Assembly: GCF_023015905.1 (NCBI RefSeq)
Contig: NZ_JALKBD010000006.1
Span: 161,571-225,570, forward strand
From: Arenibacter sp. F20364
Lineage (GTDB): Bacteria; Bacteroidota; Bacteroidia; Flavobacteriales; Flavobacteriaceae
Direction of reading: 5' to 3'
DNA length: 64,000 nt
Program-made: the position numbers and the translations under genes
Notes under the pieces: model-generated
What the model was told of the DNA's origin: nothing
The model's database searches: none
What the model saw: the letters and a program-made list of their open reading frames with translations, nothing else
Shown here: in pieces, positions 22,689 to 32,563 of the stretch
Layout: each line of letters opens with the position of its first letter
Position numbering within the stretch: position 1 is the stretch's first letter

Positions 22689-23680
22689 CCCACAAATTCG
22701 AAATCCCCGAATTTTTCCATTACCTCATCAAAAGCATCAAACACATCTGTAGAATGGTCACTGGTGACCATCTTCATTCTATACTCCTTAAAATTGGGTA
22801 TTCCCTTGAAATAATTGGTATAGTGCCTCCGGGTTTCAAAAACGCCCAACTGCTCCCCTTTCCAGTCTATGGCCATTTGTAAATGACGGCGGGCAGCATC
22901 AACACGCTCCTCCATGGTAGGTGGTGTGGCATGGGTCCCTGTTTTAAAAAAGTGCTTCACTTCCTTAAAGAACCAAGGATAGCCTATACTGGCCCTGCCT
23001 ATCATGGCTCCGTCCAAGCCATATTCGGCCCTCATTTTCATAGCCATTTCAGGGGAATCTACATCACCATTTCCAAAAATAGGAATATGCATCCGCTGGT
23101 TGTTCTTTACCTCCGCTATAGGTCTCCAATCGGCTTCCCCCTTGTACATCTGTACCCGTGTTCTCCCGTGAATGGAAATTGCCTTGCATCCAACATCTTG
23201 AAGGCGCTCCGCAACCTCAACAATTTTAATGGAATCGGAATCCCATCCCAGGCGGGTCTTTACCGTAACGGGTAGTTTGGTATGCTCTACCATGGCCTTG
23301 GTCAAAGAAACCATTAAGTCTATATCCTTAAGGATTCCGGCACCTGCACCTTTACTTACTACTTTTTTAACCGGACAACCAAAGTTGATATCAATAATAT
23401 CGGGCCCGGACTTTTCCACTATCTCCACAGATTGAAGCATGGAGTCCAAGTTGGCACCAAAAATCTGTATCCCCACAGGACGTTCCTTTTCGTAAATATC
23501 CAACTTCATGACGCTTTTGGCGGCATCGCGAATTAGTCCTTCCGAGGAAATAAATTCAGTGTACACCACATCTGCTCCCTGCTCCTTGCACAAGGCGCGG
23601 AAGGGCGGGTCACTAACATCTTCCATTGGTGCAAGCAACAATGGGAAATCCGGTAATTGAATGTCTCCTATTTTAGGCAC
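22685..23680 (-). CDS. dusB: tRNA-dihydrouridine synthase, DusB type
   Basis: A 331-residue FMN enzyme that reduces uridine to dihydrouridine in the tRNA D-loop. Seen: LLLAPMEDVSDPPFR at the start, the catalytic cysteine in INFGCPVKKV, the KTRLGWD segment, ISIHGRTRVQMYKG and the phosphate-binding IPIFGNGDV and DGAMIGRASIGYPW. The helical RNA-binding domain follows from about 235. Length and motifs are standard for Bacteroidota DusB. It is transcribed alone, convergent with the permease gene. Confidence 0.94.
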   Translation of the reverse strand: MPKIGDIQLPDFPLLLAPMEDVSDPPFRALCKEQGADVVYTEFISSEGLIRDAAKSVMKLDIYEKERPVGIQIFGANLDSMLQSVEIVEKSGPDIIDINFGCPVKKVVSKGAGAGILKDIDLMVSLTKAMVEHTKLPVTVKTRLGWDSDSIKIVEVAERLQDVGCKAISIHGRTRVQMYKGEADWRPIAEVKNNQRMHIPIFGNGDVDSPEMAMKMRAEYGLDGAMIGRASIGYPWFFKEVKHFFKTGTHATPPTMEERVDAARRHLQMAIDWKGEQLGVFETRRHYTNYFKGIPNFKEYRMKMVTSDHSTDVFDAFDEVMEKFGDFEFVG

Positions 23681-23857
23681 AACTGATATCCTTTAAATTT
23701 TGGGACTGCAAAATTACTGAAAAATTCTATAATCCTAAATTCCAAGGGATAAGAATAGTATAACAGCTAAACGAAACCAATAACAAAATTCAATTTTAGA
23801 TATATTTCGATCTTAATATTGCATTGGGAAATTTAATTATAAAGTACATTAGCCCCT

Positions 23858-24631
23858 ATGTTATCTCTTATCTCTCTGCCATACGAGCCAATTTTGTTCG
23901 GCATAAAAGTCAATGTGCATTTAGTGCTGGAATATTTGGCCTTTTTTCTAGGGTTTCGTTATTATCTCTATTTAAGAAAACGAACAACGGACACCATCTC
24001 TACCAATAACCGTTTGTCCATCATTATTGGAGCAGTTTTTGGTGCCCTTTTTTTTTCCCGATTAATTGCCTTTTTAGAAAATCCGCCCTTACATTACTCC
24101 CAAGGCATAATATCCCTCCTTAACAACAAAACTATTATGGGCGGACTCTTTGGCGGATTATTGGGTGTGGAGTTGGTAAAAAAAGTAATTGGGGAAAAGC
24201 AGTCTTCCGGAGATCTGTTCACCCTGCCCATAATTCTAGGAATCGCAATAGGTAGGATGGGTTGCTTTTTGGCTGGAACAAAGGAATTTACCTACGGAAA
24301 AGAAACTACTTTTTATTTTGGTATGGACTTAGGCGACGGACTTTCCAGGCATCCCATCGCTCTTTATGAAATATTTTTTTTAATAGGCCTGTTCTTCCTG
24401 ATCCAACAACTTCAGAAATCCGCACAGCCCTTTAAAAATGGCAGCTATTTCAAAATTTTTATGATAAGTTACTTTTCATTTAGGTTTATACTGGAATTTT
24501 TAAAGCCGAATACCTATTTCCTAATTGGCCTGAGCAGCATTCAATATTTATGCTTACTTTGTTTGTTGTATTATTATAAATCCGTCGGAGAAGCCATTAA
24601 ATATGCCTACAAGAAATTATACCTACTATGA
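23858..24631 (+). CDS. Lgt-like membrane protein (divergent diacylglyceryl transferase family)
   Basis: A 257-residue protein with about seven membrane helices and the layout of prolipoprotein diacylglyceryl transferase. It keeps GRMGCFLAG (132-140) where Lgt has the GRxGNF signature, and SRHPIALYE where Lgt has RxPSQLYE. The asparagine of the signature is replaced by cysteine and the GG...HGG histidine region reads GGLFGG, so it is unlikely to be the housekeeping Lgt. Its end overlaps the following radical SAM gene by 29 bp, implying coupled translation and a joint role. It may handle a phospholipid or glycerol-lipid substrate; this is inferred. Confidence 0.75.
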   Translation: MLSLISLPYEPILFGIKVNVHLVLEYLAFFLGFRYYLYLRKRTTDTISTNNRLSIIIGAVFGALFFSRLIAFLENPPLHYSQGIISLLNNKTIMGGLFGGLLGVELVKKVIGEKQSSGDLFTLPIILGIAIGRMGCFLAGTKEFTYGKETTFYFGMDLGDGLSRHPIALYEIFFLIGLFFLIQQLQKSAQPFKNGSYFKIFMISYFSFRFILEFLKPNTYFLIGLSSIQYLCLLCLLYYYKSVGEAIKYAYKKLYLL

Positions 24632-26003
24632 TTTTACCCTAAGTCTTTGCCCAGAATGCCTAAGACGGATAGATGCCAAGATCGTCTTTGAAGATGAAAA
24701 GGTCTATATGCTCAAAAATTGCAGGGAGCACGGAAAATCAAAAGTAATTATTGCCGACGATATTGCGTATTACAAAAATATACGCAATTACAACAAGGCT
24801 TCCGAATACCCTAAGACCTTTAACACCAAAACCCATTATGGCTGCCCATATGATTGTGGACTGTGTCCTGATCATGAGCAACACTCCTGCCTTACGGTGG
24901 TGGAAGTTACTGACCGCTGCAACCTTAGCTGCCCTACCTGTTATGCTTCCTCTTCTCCCCACAATGGTAGACATAGAACCCTGGAAGAAATAAAAAAGAT
25001 GTTGGATGTAATCGTAAAAAACGAAGGCGAGCCGGATGTAGTCCAGATCAGTGGTGGTGAACCTACCATACATCCACAATTTTTTGAAATATTGGATTAT
25101 GCCAAATCGTTGCCCATTAGGCACCTAATGGTAAATACCAACGGCATTCAAATTGCCAAGGATTTTGCCTTTGCGGAAAGACTGGCCACTTACGCCCCCG
25201 ATTTTGAAATTTATCTACAGTTCGACTCCCTGGATGAACAGGTTTCACGCACACTGCGAGGTGCAGATTTAAAACAAACAAGGTTAAAGGCCTTAGAACA
25301 TCTTAATACCTTAAACCTTTCCACAACTTTGGTAGTTACCTTGCAAAAAGGTCTTAACGACCATGAAATGGGCTCCACCATTGATTTTGCCCTTAAACAA
25401 AAATGCGTTCGGGGAGTTACTTTTCAGCCCACCCAAATTGCAGGAAGGCTTGAGAATTTTCAGGTTGACGAAAATAGGATTACCCTAACCGAGGTTAGAC
25501 GTAAAATTTTGGAACAATCCCCAATTTTTGAACCGGACGATCTTATTCCCGTTCCCTGCAATCCTGATGCACTGGTCATGGGATATGCCTTAAAAATGGG
25601 GAACGAAGTAACACCATTAACTCGGTATATAAATCCCGACGACCTGCTTAATAGTGGTAAGAATACCATTATCTACGAGCAGGACGAACAACTACATGAA
25701 AAAATGATACAGCTTTTCAGCACGGGAAAATCGGTTGAAAAAGCTTCCGAAAATTTAAAATCCATCATGTGCTGCCTTCCGGAAATCGATGCTCCCAATA
25801 TGGGCTACGACAATTTGTTCAGAATCATAATTATGCAATTTATTGATGCCTATAATTTTGACGTTCGGGCCATTAAGAAGTCCTGTGTTCACATCGTAAA
25901 CAAGGATTATAAAATTATACCCTTCGAAACTATGAACCTCTTCTACCGGGACGATAAAATAAAACGTCTGAACGAACTAAAGGGGGAAGTGGAACACAAC
26001 TAA
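24603..26003 (+). CDS. Radical SAM enzyme related to MJ0619/Tes
   Basis: A 466-residue enzyme. The N-terminal part has extra cysteines (C16/C19, C40, and C81/C85/C88/C96) that could hold further metal centres. The SAM cluster motif is CNLSCPTCYA (C106, C110, C113), followed by the SAM-binding QISGGEPTIHPQF. This layout, with N-terminal CPEC and CxxHG motifs, is that of the MJ0619 family, which includes archaeal tetraether synthase (Tes), joining lipid tails by C-C bonds, and relatives of unknown substrate. The gene overlaps the Lgt-like gene, which supports a lipid substrate. Whether this bacterium makes such lipids is unknown. Confidence 0.8.
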   Translation: MPTRNYTYYDFTLSLCPECLRRIDAKIVFEDEKVYMLKNCREHGKSKVIIADDIAYYKNIRNYNKASEYPKTFNTKTHYGCPYDCGLCPDHEQHSCLTVVEVTDRCNLSCPTCYASSSPHNGRHRTLEEIKKMLDVIVKNEGEPDVVQISGGEPTIHPQFFEILDYAKSLPIRHLMVNTNGIQIAKDFAFAERLATYAPDFEIYLQFDSLDEQVSRTLRGADLKQTRLKALEHLNTLNLSTTLVVTLQKGLNDHEMGSTIDFALKQKCVRGVTFQPTQIAGRLENFQVDENRITLTEVRRKILEQSPIFEPDDLIPVPCNPDALVMGYALKMGNEVTPLTRYINPDDLLNSGKNTIIYEQDEQLHEKMIQLFSTGKSVEKASENLKSIMCCLPEIDAPNMGYDNLFRIIIMQFIDAYNFDVRAIKKSCVHIVNKDYKIIPFETMNLFYRDDKIKRLNELKGEVEHN

Positions 26004-26043
26004 GATCTGTCTTGTCATTTGAGCTTAAAACATTAAAAGCACA

Positions 26044-26298
26044 TTGTATATTATGGTATATTTAATCTTCAATTTAGCTATGTACAATTTACACCTTCCT
26101 TTAGAAGTAGGCAACTTGGATGGCCTTTTCGTGATCTTGTTATTGATCATGTTTGGACCTGCAATCTTATTGATGGTGATAGGCTTTATATTGAGGTCCA
26201 AGCAAAAGAGAAAGGCCGGTAAGGTGTTGTTTATACTGGCAGGGGTGTATATGCTGATAAGCCTAGGGGTTTGTGGGGCCTTGTTGGGCGGTTTTTAG
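26044..26298 (+). CDS. Small two-helix membrane protein
   Basis: An 84-residue protein with two hydrophobic helices (about 25-48 and 60-82) and a short basic turn RSKQKRKAGK between them. It lies 40 bp after the radical SAM gene on the same strand and may belong to the same transcript. It ends with a 4-bp overlap with the convergent outer membrane gene. I do not recognise it. The start is ambiguous: an internal ATG (MYNLHLPL) would shorten it by 12 residues. Confidence 0.5.
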   Translation: MYIMVYLIFNLAMYNLHLPLEVGNLDGLFVILLLIMFGPAILLMVIGFILRSKQKRKAGKVLFILAGVYMLISLGVCGALLGGF

Positions 26299-28697
26299 AG
26301 TCGGTCCCTTTCGTCCGTATCTTTGGATTTATAGTTGTCGCGAATCTTCATATTGCCAAAATTATATCTAAATCCAACTGAAAATATCCTCCCATTAGGC
26401 CTGTAAATAGATATATTATCCTGATTGCCGTACTTACGGGTATTTTTTAATTTAAACTGCTTAAAAATATCCGTCAAACCCATAGTAACGCTCGCTTTTT
26501 TTCCCCAAATATTCTTTTTAATGGAAATCCCCCATTCATTGTAATATTCCTGTCTCGAATTCCCAAGAACGATAGGGGATACATAGGTATAATTTAGGCT
26601 GGCCGTTAGCGATTTGTCTTCCAGCATGGTAAAATTATTATTGAATTGTAACAAGAGTGTCCACAATCCCTGGTCCAAGGTTTGCTGTGATAAAATATCT
26701 GTAAAACGCTCCGTCCCATAATAATAGGAAGAAAGGAAATAGGTGTCCCAGAAATTGGCGATGTCCTTCCTGTAAATAAAATCCAATCCATAGGCCAATT
26801 CACGATCTATATTATCCGATATAAATCTTAAAAATTTACTTTCATTGTCCTGAAAGGTCAACAACCTTATAATATTCCTATGATATCTATAAAAAAGCTC
26901 AAAGGTGTAATCTTTATTGTAGGTGTATGATAGGATTACCGAATTCTTAAAGGAAGGCTGAAGATTTACATTGCCCTCCACCACGGAATTATTACTTTGA
27001 AAAACTTGAAAAGGATTAATCTTATTATAACTTGGCCTTATGATACTTCTTTTATAGCTAGCCCCGAATCTATGTTTTCTATTAGGGTTATATTGGAAAA
27101 ATAAGGTAGGGAACAATTCTAAATACCGATTTTTAATCTTGTCCGTACTATTACTAAAATCCCCCTTGGTTTCTGTATACTCAGCCCTAAGCCCAGATTT
27201 CATTGTCCAATTGTTCCATTTGGCATCAAAGCTGGCATAGCCCGAATAAATTTCTTCATCGTAAAAAAATGTACCATCTTCCGTTGGCTCAATGCCTTCC
27301 TGGTTTCGGTCAAAACCTTCTTGGGCTATATAACTTTCAGAATCTATTAGGGCATACTTTATTCCCGATTCAAAATTGGCATTATTCCCAAGAGGTGTAG
27401 AATAATCAGCTTGAACACTGTATAAATGGGTATGCTGTTTATTATAAGTGTTAAAATCGTTCTCTCCTACGGTAACCCCGTTCCCGTCATAAAAATCCGT
27501 TTCCAATGCCTGATTTTTATCATAGGCATAATGAGTATAATGCGAATTCAAGCCCAGTCTAGACCCCGAATCATTGAATTTGTGCACATAATCCAAATAA
27601 AACGCCGAGTTGACAGATTTAAACTTGGCATTGTTCTCTGTATAAAACCCAGAGGTTTCACTGCTATTGGCATCCTGTATTTTTGTATCAGAAAAATCCC
27701 TAGTTAAATAAGATGGTGTAAAGGTGGCAATTGATGAAAAACTAAGGGTATTATTGTCATTTATGACATAATCCAAAAAAGCGCTAGTATTGTGTTTCTT
27801 ACTTCTATAAATAACCTCCAAATCGGAAGTCCAGATATCGATAATTTGGGAATCCTCAATAAAATTGGTGATATCTGTATAGGTAGTTAAGAATTTGTTC
27901 TGTGTAAAACTATAATTAAATGAGGCCTCCAACCGCCTCCCTTTAAAATAGTGACTGGTACCCAACATTTGCCGGGGAAAAACACCCTGACTATATCTGT
28001 TGTATATGGCGCCGTTATACCCGGCAATTAAATTCTTTTTCATTTTAATATTGATCAAGGTCCCACCTTCGGCATCATATTTCGCTGGGGGTGTTGTTAT
28101 CACCTCGATAGACTGTACCCCTTTTGCCGAAGTACCACTTAATAGATTAAGAATATCTTCTGGCGGAAGGTTCACTTTCTTATCGTTGATCATTATTTGA
28201 ACCCCGCTCTCCCCTTTCACCTTAATCTCATCGTTCATAACAAATACGGTTGGAGTACTCTTGAGAACATCCCATAAGTCCGAATCTGAAAGCGCCGTGT
28301 TCTCAATATTAAAGACCAAGCGATCTACCTTTTGTTCCAATGTTGGTTTTTGGGAGACTACGACCACCTCATTCAATTCCTGGCCTTTATCATCTATAAA
28401 GAGGGGCCCTATATCCAAATCGGAATTTACCTCTACCAATTTATAGTTGGAATAGCTTCCTATATAACTGGCACGCACTAAATATTGGTTGCCGATTATA
28501 TTATCAAAAGAAAAAAAGCCTTTTTCATCGGATGCAGCACCTTTAAAAAAACTGGTATCGGATACTTTATAAAGTAGTATATTTGCAAAAGCTAACTCGG
28601 CACCATCTGTTTGCTTAACATGGCCTGAAACCTTGTATTCCTGCCCCACCAACGGGATGCAAACTAGGAGAAAGAATAGGGTCGAAACCTTTAACAT
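26295..28697 (-). CDS. Outer-membrane beta-barrel protein (TonB-receptor-like, OMP_b-brl_3 type)
   Basis: With the ATG at 28695-28697 the protein has 800 residues and a good signal peptide (MLKVSTLFFLLVCIPLVGQ); a longer start exists at 28763. After the signal comes a CarboxypepD_reg-like domain (YKVSGHVKQTDGAELAFAN, about 20-105), then a plug-like domain (LVFNIENTALSDSDLWDVL, VQIMINDKKVNLPPEDIL, SIEVITTPPAKYDAEGG), and a beta barrel of about 570 residues with many aromatic-ending strands. This family is common in Bacteroidota and lacks a clear TonB box; substrates are unknown. Transcribed alone. Confidence 0.88.
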   Translation of the reverse strand: MLKVSTLFFLLVCIPLVGQEYKVSGHVKQTDGAELAFANILLYKVSDTSFFKGAASDEKGFFSFDNIIGNQYLVRASYIGSYSNYKLVEVNSDLDIGPLFIDDKGQELNEVVVVSQKPTLEQKVDRLVFNIENTALSDSDLWDVLKSTPTVFVMNDEIKVKGESGVQIMINDKKVNLPPEDILNLLSGTSAKGVQSIEVITTPPAKYDAEGGTLINIKMKKNLIAGYNGAIYNRYSQGVFPRQMLGTSHYFKGRRLEASFNYSFTQNKFLTTYTDITNFIEDSQIIDIWTSDLEVIYRSKKHNTSAFLDYVINDNNTLSFSSIATFTPSYLTRDFSDTKIQDANSSETSGFYTENNAKFKSVNSAFYLDYVHKFNDSGSRLGLNSHYTHYAYDKNQALETDFYDGNGVTVGENDFNTYNKQHTHLYSVQADYSTPLGNNANFESGIKYALIDSESYIAQEGFDRNQEGIEPTEDGTFFYDEEIYSGYASFDAKWNNWTMKSGLRAEYTETKGDFSNSTDKIKNRYLELFPTLFFQYNPNRKHRFGASYKRSIIRPSYNKINPFQVFQSNNSVVEGNVNLQPSFKNSVILSYTYNKDYTFELFYRYHRNIIRLLTFQDNESKFLRFISDNIDRELAYGLDFIYRKDIANFWDTYFLSSYYYGTERFTDILSQQTLDQGLWTLLLQFNNNFTMLEDKSLTASLNYTYVSPIVLGNSRQEYYNEWGISIKKNIWGKKASVTMGLTDIFKQFKLKNTRKYGNQDNISIYRPNGRIFSVGFRYNFGNMKIRDNYKSKDTDERDRL

Positions 28698-29037
28698 TGT
28701 CACAAACAGTGGCATATCCGTTATAAAAATTTTTAAAGTTAACTTTTTCTTAACTACTAGCAATATTTTCTTTGCTTTTTGTAGTAAAAAACCGCAATTT
28801 TAACTTCTGCCCAATTTAAATACCACCATTAATTTTAATTTTTGTAATATACTTTTGGATGGAATAGGCCCAAGAGATTTTTACATTAATAATCGTGGAT
28901 AAAGCCTATCTTTGCATTTGGTTTGATTTGCATTAGCATTAAATAGAATGCCGATCATGGGAAAAGGAATACTGAAGCGCCTTGGTGTGGAACAAATACT
29001 CCTAGGTTAAACTCAGTACACGTAAATCTAAGCATAG
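28698..29037. other. Divergent intergenic region upstream of lepA
   Basis: About 340 bp between the beta-barrel gene and lepA. It contains an exact -7 box TATCTTTG at 28907-28914 facing lepA. A 20-codon frame (28948-29010, starting MPIMGKGILKRLG) lies between that box and lepA and could be a leader peptide or chance. The rest shows no gene. Confidence 0.5.
28907..28914 (+). promoter_or_regulatory. -7 promoter box for lepA
   Basis: TATCTTTG matches TAnnTTTG exactly, 124 bp before the lepA start. This would give an unusually long leader of roughly 120 bases. Confidence 0.5.
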
Positions 29038-30834
29038 ATGAATAACATAAGGAATTTCTGCATTATAGCACATATTGATCACGGCAAGAGTACTTTGGCC
29101 GATAGGTTGTTGGACTTTACCGGTTCGGTAACGGAAAGGGAAAAGCAGGACCAGCTATTGGACAGTATGGATCTTGAACGCGAGCGTGGTATCACCATTA
29201 AGAGCCATGCCATACAAATGGATTATGAGCATGAGGGCGAAAAATATGTACTCAATCTTATAGATACTCCGGGACACGTAGATTTTTCCTATGAAGTATC
29301 CCGTTCCATAGCGGCCTGTGAGGGTGCCTTATTGGTCGTGGATGCGGCACAAAGCATACAGGCGCAAACCATTTCAAACCTTTATTTGGCTTTGGAGAAC
29401 GATCTGGAGATAATTCCCGTATTAAACAAGGTAGACTTACCCAGTGCGAACCCAGAAGAGGTTACCGATGATATAGTTGACTTATTGGGTTGTAAGCCAG
29501 AGGATGTTATTCCGGCGAGCGCCAAATCGGGTCTTGGCATCCAGGAAATTTTGACTGCCATTATAGAACGTATACCAGCCCCCAAGGGCAATCCGGATGA
29601 ATCCCTCCAGGCCTTGGTATTTGATTCGGTATATAATCCGTTCAGAGGGGTAGAAACCTATTTTAGGGTTATTAATGGGGAAATAAAGAAAGGTCAAAAA
29701 ATTAAATTTGTAGCCACTGACAAAAACTATTTCGCTGATGAGGTGGGTACCCTAAAGCTGGTACAGCACCCCAAACAAAGTATAAAGGCCGGGGATGTAG
29801 GTTATCTAATTACCGGAATAAAAGATGCCCGGGAAGTAAAAGTAGGGGATACCATTACAGACGCTGCCAATCCTACCAAAAACCCAATTGGTGGTTTTGA
29901 AGATGTTAAACCTATGGTATTTGCCGGTATTTATCCGGTTGATACGGAAGATTATGAAGAACTGCGCTCCTCTATGGAGAAGTTACAGTTAAACGATGCT
30001 TCCTTGGTATTTACACCAGAAAGCAGTGCTGCCCTTGGCTTTGGGTTTCGTTGCGGTTTCTTGGGAATGCTTCACATGGAGATTATCCAAGAACGTTTGG
30101 AGCGCGAATTCGACATGACGGTAATCACCACCGTGCCCAACGTAAGCTACCATGCCTTTACGCGTAAGAATCCAGAGGTACCCATTATAGTTAATAATCC
30201 ATCGGATCTGCCAGACCCATCAACTTTGGATCACGTAGAGGAACCATATATTAAGGCTACGATTATTACCAAAGCCGATTTTGTGGGTAATGTTATGTCT
30301 TTATGTATCGACAAAAGAGGGCAGATTACCAACCAAACCTATTTGACCACAGAAAGGGTAGAATTAAATTTTGATATGCCATTGGCAGAAATTGTATTCG
30401 ACTTTTACGACAGGCTAAAAACCGTTTCCAAAGGATATGCCTCCTTCGATTATGCACCTATAGGCATGCGCACCTCTAAGTTGGTAAGGGTAGATATTCT
30501 GCTCAATGCACAACCTGTAGATGCCTTGTCCGCCCTAATACATGCGGACAATGCGGCCAATATCGGAAAAAAAATGTGCGAAAAGCTTCGCGAACTGATT
30601 CCAAGGCAACAATTTGATATTCCCATACAAGCCGCAATCGGGGCCAAAATTATTTCCAGGGAAACCATTAAAGCTCTAAGAAAGGATGTAACCGCCAAAT
30701 GTTATGGAGGTGATATCTCGCGAAAGCGAAAATTGCTGGAAAAACAAAAAAAGGGTAAAAAACGTATGCGCCAGGTGGGTAATGTAGAAATACCACAGCA
30801 GGCCTTTATGGCGGTACTTAAGCTCAACGATTAA
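29038..30834 (+). CDS. lepA: Elongation factor 4 (LepA)
   Basis: A 598-residue translational GTPase, normal length. GTP-binding motifs: AHIDHGKST (G1), RGITIKSHA (G2), DTPGHVDF (G3), NKVDLP (G4) and SAKSG (G5). Domains II and III follow, then the EF-G-like domain V ([13 protein letters not shown]) and the LepA-specific C-terminal domain rich in lysine ([15 protein letters not shown]). It can back-translocate stalled ribosomes and affects 30S assembly. It is transcribed alone and is followed by a dispersed repeat. Confidence 0.97.
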   Translation: MNNIRNFCIIAHIDHGKSTLADRLLDFTGSVTEREKQDQLLDSMDLERERGITIKSHAIQMDYEHEGEKYVLNLIDTPGHVDFSYEVSRSIAACEGALLVVDAAQSIQAQTISNLYLALENDLEIIPVLNKVDLPSANPEEVTDDIVDLLGCKPEDVIPASAKSGLGIQEILTAIIERIPAPKGNPDESLQALVFDSVYNPFRGVETYFRVINGEIKKGQKIKFVATDKNYFADEVGTLKLVQHPKQSIKAGDVGYLITGIKDAREVKVGDTITDAANPTKNPIGGFEDVKPMVFAGIYPVDTEDYEELRSSMEKLQLNDASLVFTPESSAALGFGFRCGFLGMLHMEIIQERLEREFDMTVITTVPNVSYHAFTRKNPEVPIIVNNPSDLPDPSTLDHVEEPYIKATIITKADFVGNVMSLCIDKRGQITNQTYLTTERVELNFDMPLAEIVFDFYDRLKTVSKGYASFDYAPIGMRTSKLVRVDILLNAQPVDALSALIHADNAANIGKKMCEKLRELIPRQQFDIPIQAAIGAKIISRETIKALRKDVTAKCYGGDISRKRKLLEKQKKGKKRMRQVGNVEIPQQAFMAVLKLND

Positions 30835-30839
30835 AGAAA

Positions 30840-30976
30840 GTAAACTACCTCGGGGCAAGACTGCCCGACCGACATAGGCTGGCCCGAGTAGCATTGAAAG
30901 AACCCTTATTTTAAATTTCGACGCCCGCCTGAATGGATACGGGCAAGCAGGTTTTAAACTAGATTATCAAGTAAAA
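30840..30976 (+). repeat. Dispersed intergenic repeat, copy A
   Basis: About 137 bp starting GTAAACTACCTCGGGGCAAG. The first half can fold with CTCGGGGC against GCCCGAG; the second half contains GCCCGCCTGAATGGATAC and CGGGCAAGCAGG and ends near GATTATCAAGTAAAA. It lies between lepA and the convergent symporter gene. Three more copies occur in this window in the same orientation. Confidence 0.85.
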
Positions 30977-30978
30977 CC

Positions 30979-32451
30979 CTATGACGACTTAACGGTTTCC
31001 CCTTTTCGCTTTACCAATAACAACCCTAAAATAGTGAGTCCGGCATTGACCGCTATATTGATAAAGCCAAAGTCGAAATTAAAGTTTTGCGCAAAGTAGA
31101 TACTCAGTACATAGGTAAGTACCGGAGCCAATACACAAATAAGAGGCACCCATTTATCCTTAACGGCAATCTTGGTAAACATACCCAACATATATAGGCC
31201 CAACAGTGGACCGTAGGTATAACCTGCAACCATGAAAATAAGGGATACCACATCTCCCCTACTATTGGCAAATAACATAATTATTAGAAACAGTACACCC
31301 GAAAAGCCAAGTAAAACCCAGTTCTTAAGTCTTTTTTTATTAGCACTGGATTTATGTGAAATATCCAGAAAATCATAGGTAAAAGAGGTGGTTAGCGCGG
31401 TAAGGGAGGAATCGACACTGGAGAATGATGCAGCAATGATTCCCAATAAAAAACTAATCCCAGCAAAAATGCCAAGGTGGTTCAACGCTAAATCCGGAAA
31501 CAGATTATCCGTGTCCAATAAGGCCCCATTTTCTCCCACTGCCAAAGTTATTCCATTATTCTCCGCATAGCTATATAACAAAATCCCCAGTCCCAAAAAC
31601 AAGAATTGGGTCAAAGCCAAAATTAGGCTATAGGTCAAGGTGTTCTTTTGTGCATCCCATTGATTCTTACAGGTCAACGTTTTTTGCATCATATTCTGAT
31701 CCAGCCCGATCATGGCAATGGCCACAAGAATACCCGCAATAAACTGTTTGAAAAAATTATTACTGGATTTGCTTTCCCAATTGAAAACCTCAAAATACGT
31801 ATGCTCCGTAACATGCTTAATGGCCCCTGAAAACGACAGATTTAAGGAGGTGGTAATAGTATAGATGGTAATTATGGCGCCCAAAACAAGAAAGGTCGTC
31901 TGTAAAGTATCTGTCCAAACAATGGTCTTTATACCCGATTTATTGGTATACAACCAAACCAAAACCAAAATGATGATTACCGTAATGGGAAAGGGGATAT
32001 TAAGCTTATCAAAAAGGGCGAATTGTAGAATTTTTGAGGCCAATAATAGCCTAAGTGCAGCACCAAATGATTGTGATACCAAAAAAAACAATGATCCTGT
32101 CTTATAGGTCTTAACACCATACCTTTGATCTAAGTATCCATAAATGGACACTAACCTTAATCTATAGTATAACGGGATCAAGACAAAGGTTATGAACAAA
32201 TAGCCCACTACATTCCCAAGAATAAATTGGTAGAAATAGAAATTGTTATTGCCTACCATTCCGGGCAGGGAAACAAAAGTTACTCCAGAAAGTCCGGCGC
32301 CCACCATTCCAAAGGCAACCAAAAACCAAGGAGATTGCCGGTCTCCAGTAAAATAGGACTCATCACTTCTATTTCTTGAGGTGAAATAAGAAATGGTCAT
32401 CAACAGGACGAAATAAATGGAAATGATGGCTAAAACTAAAAGTGGATTCAA
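30979..32451 (-). CDS. Sodium:solute symporter (SSS family)
   Basis: A 490-residue inner-membrane protein with about 13 membrane helices. The start (MNPLLVLAIISIYFVLL), then ESYFTGDRQSPWFLVAFGMVGA and SGVTFVSLPG match SSS carriers. The later helices contain AASFSSVDSSLTALTTSF, the sodium-site helix. Substrate cannot be deduced; these carriers import sugars, amino acids, or organic anions with sodium. It stands alone; 112 bp separate its start from the end of the antiporter gene upstream. Confidence 0.9.
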   Translation of the reverse strand: MNPLLVLAIISIYFVLLMTISYFTSRNRSDESYFTGDRQSPWFLVAFGMVGAGLSGVTFVSLPGMVGNNNFYFYQFILGNVVGYLFITFVLIPLYYRLRLVSIYGYLDQRYGVKTYKTGSLFFLVSQSFGAALRLLLASKILQFALFDKLNIPFPITVIIILVLVWLYTNKSGIKTIVWTDTLQTTFLVLGAIITIYTITTSLNLSFSGAIKHVTEHTYFEVFNWESKSSNNFFKQFIAGILVAIAMIGLDQNMMQKTLTCKNQWDAQKNTLTYSLILALTQFLFLGLGILLYSYAENNGITLAVGENGALLDTDNLFPDLALNHLGIFAGISFLLGIIAASFSSVDSSLTALTTSFTYDFLDISHKSSANKKRLKNWVLLGFSGVLFLIIMLFANSRGDVVSLIFMVAGYTYGPLLGLYMLGMFTKIAVKDKWVPLICVLAPVLTYVLSIYFAQNFNFDFGFINIAVNAGLTILGLLLVKRKGETVKSS

Positions 32452-32563
32452 GGCAGATATATTTTATTTTAACTTTAAGTACTGGGTCTATTGATACTAT
32501 TTTAGGCCAATATTTAGATAGGCTTCAACATAATGCTCATACAATTGTCGACTGGGAAAACCT

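Noticed and set aside
28948..29010. 20-codon frame upstream of lepA as a leader peptide
   Set aside because: It has no attenuator-type hairpins and no amino-acid run; it starts MPIMGKG, which recalls bacterial bTHX only in three residues. Kept as a note in the spacer entry.
30840..30976. Repeat copy A considered as CRISPR or riboswitch
   Set aside because: There is only one copy at the locus without spacers, and the same sequence occurs at three unrelated sites, so it is a dispersed repeat.
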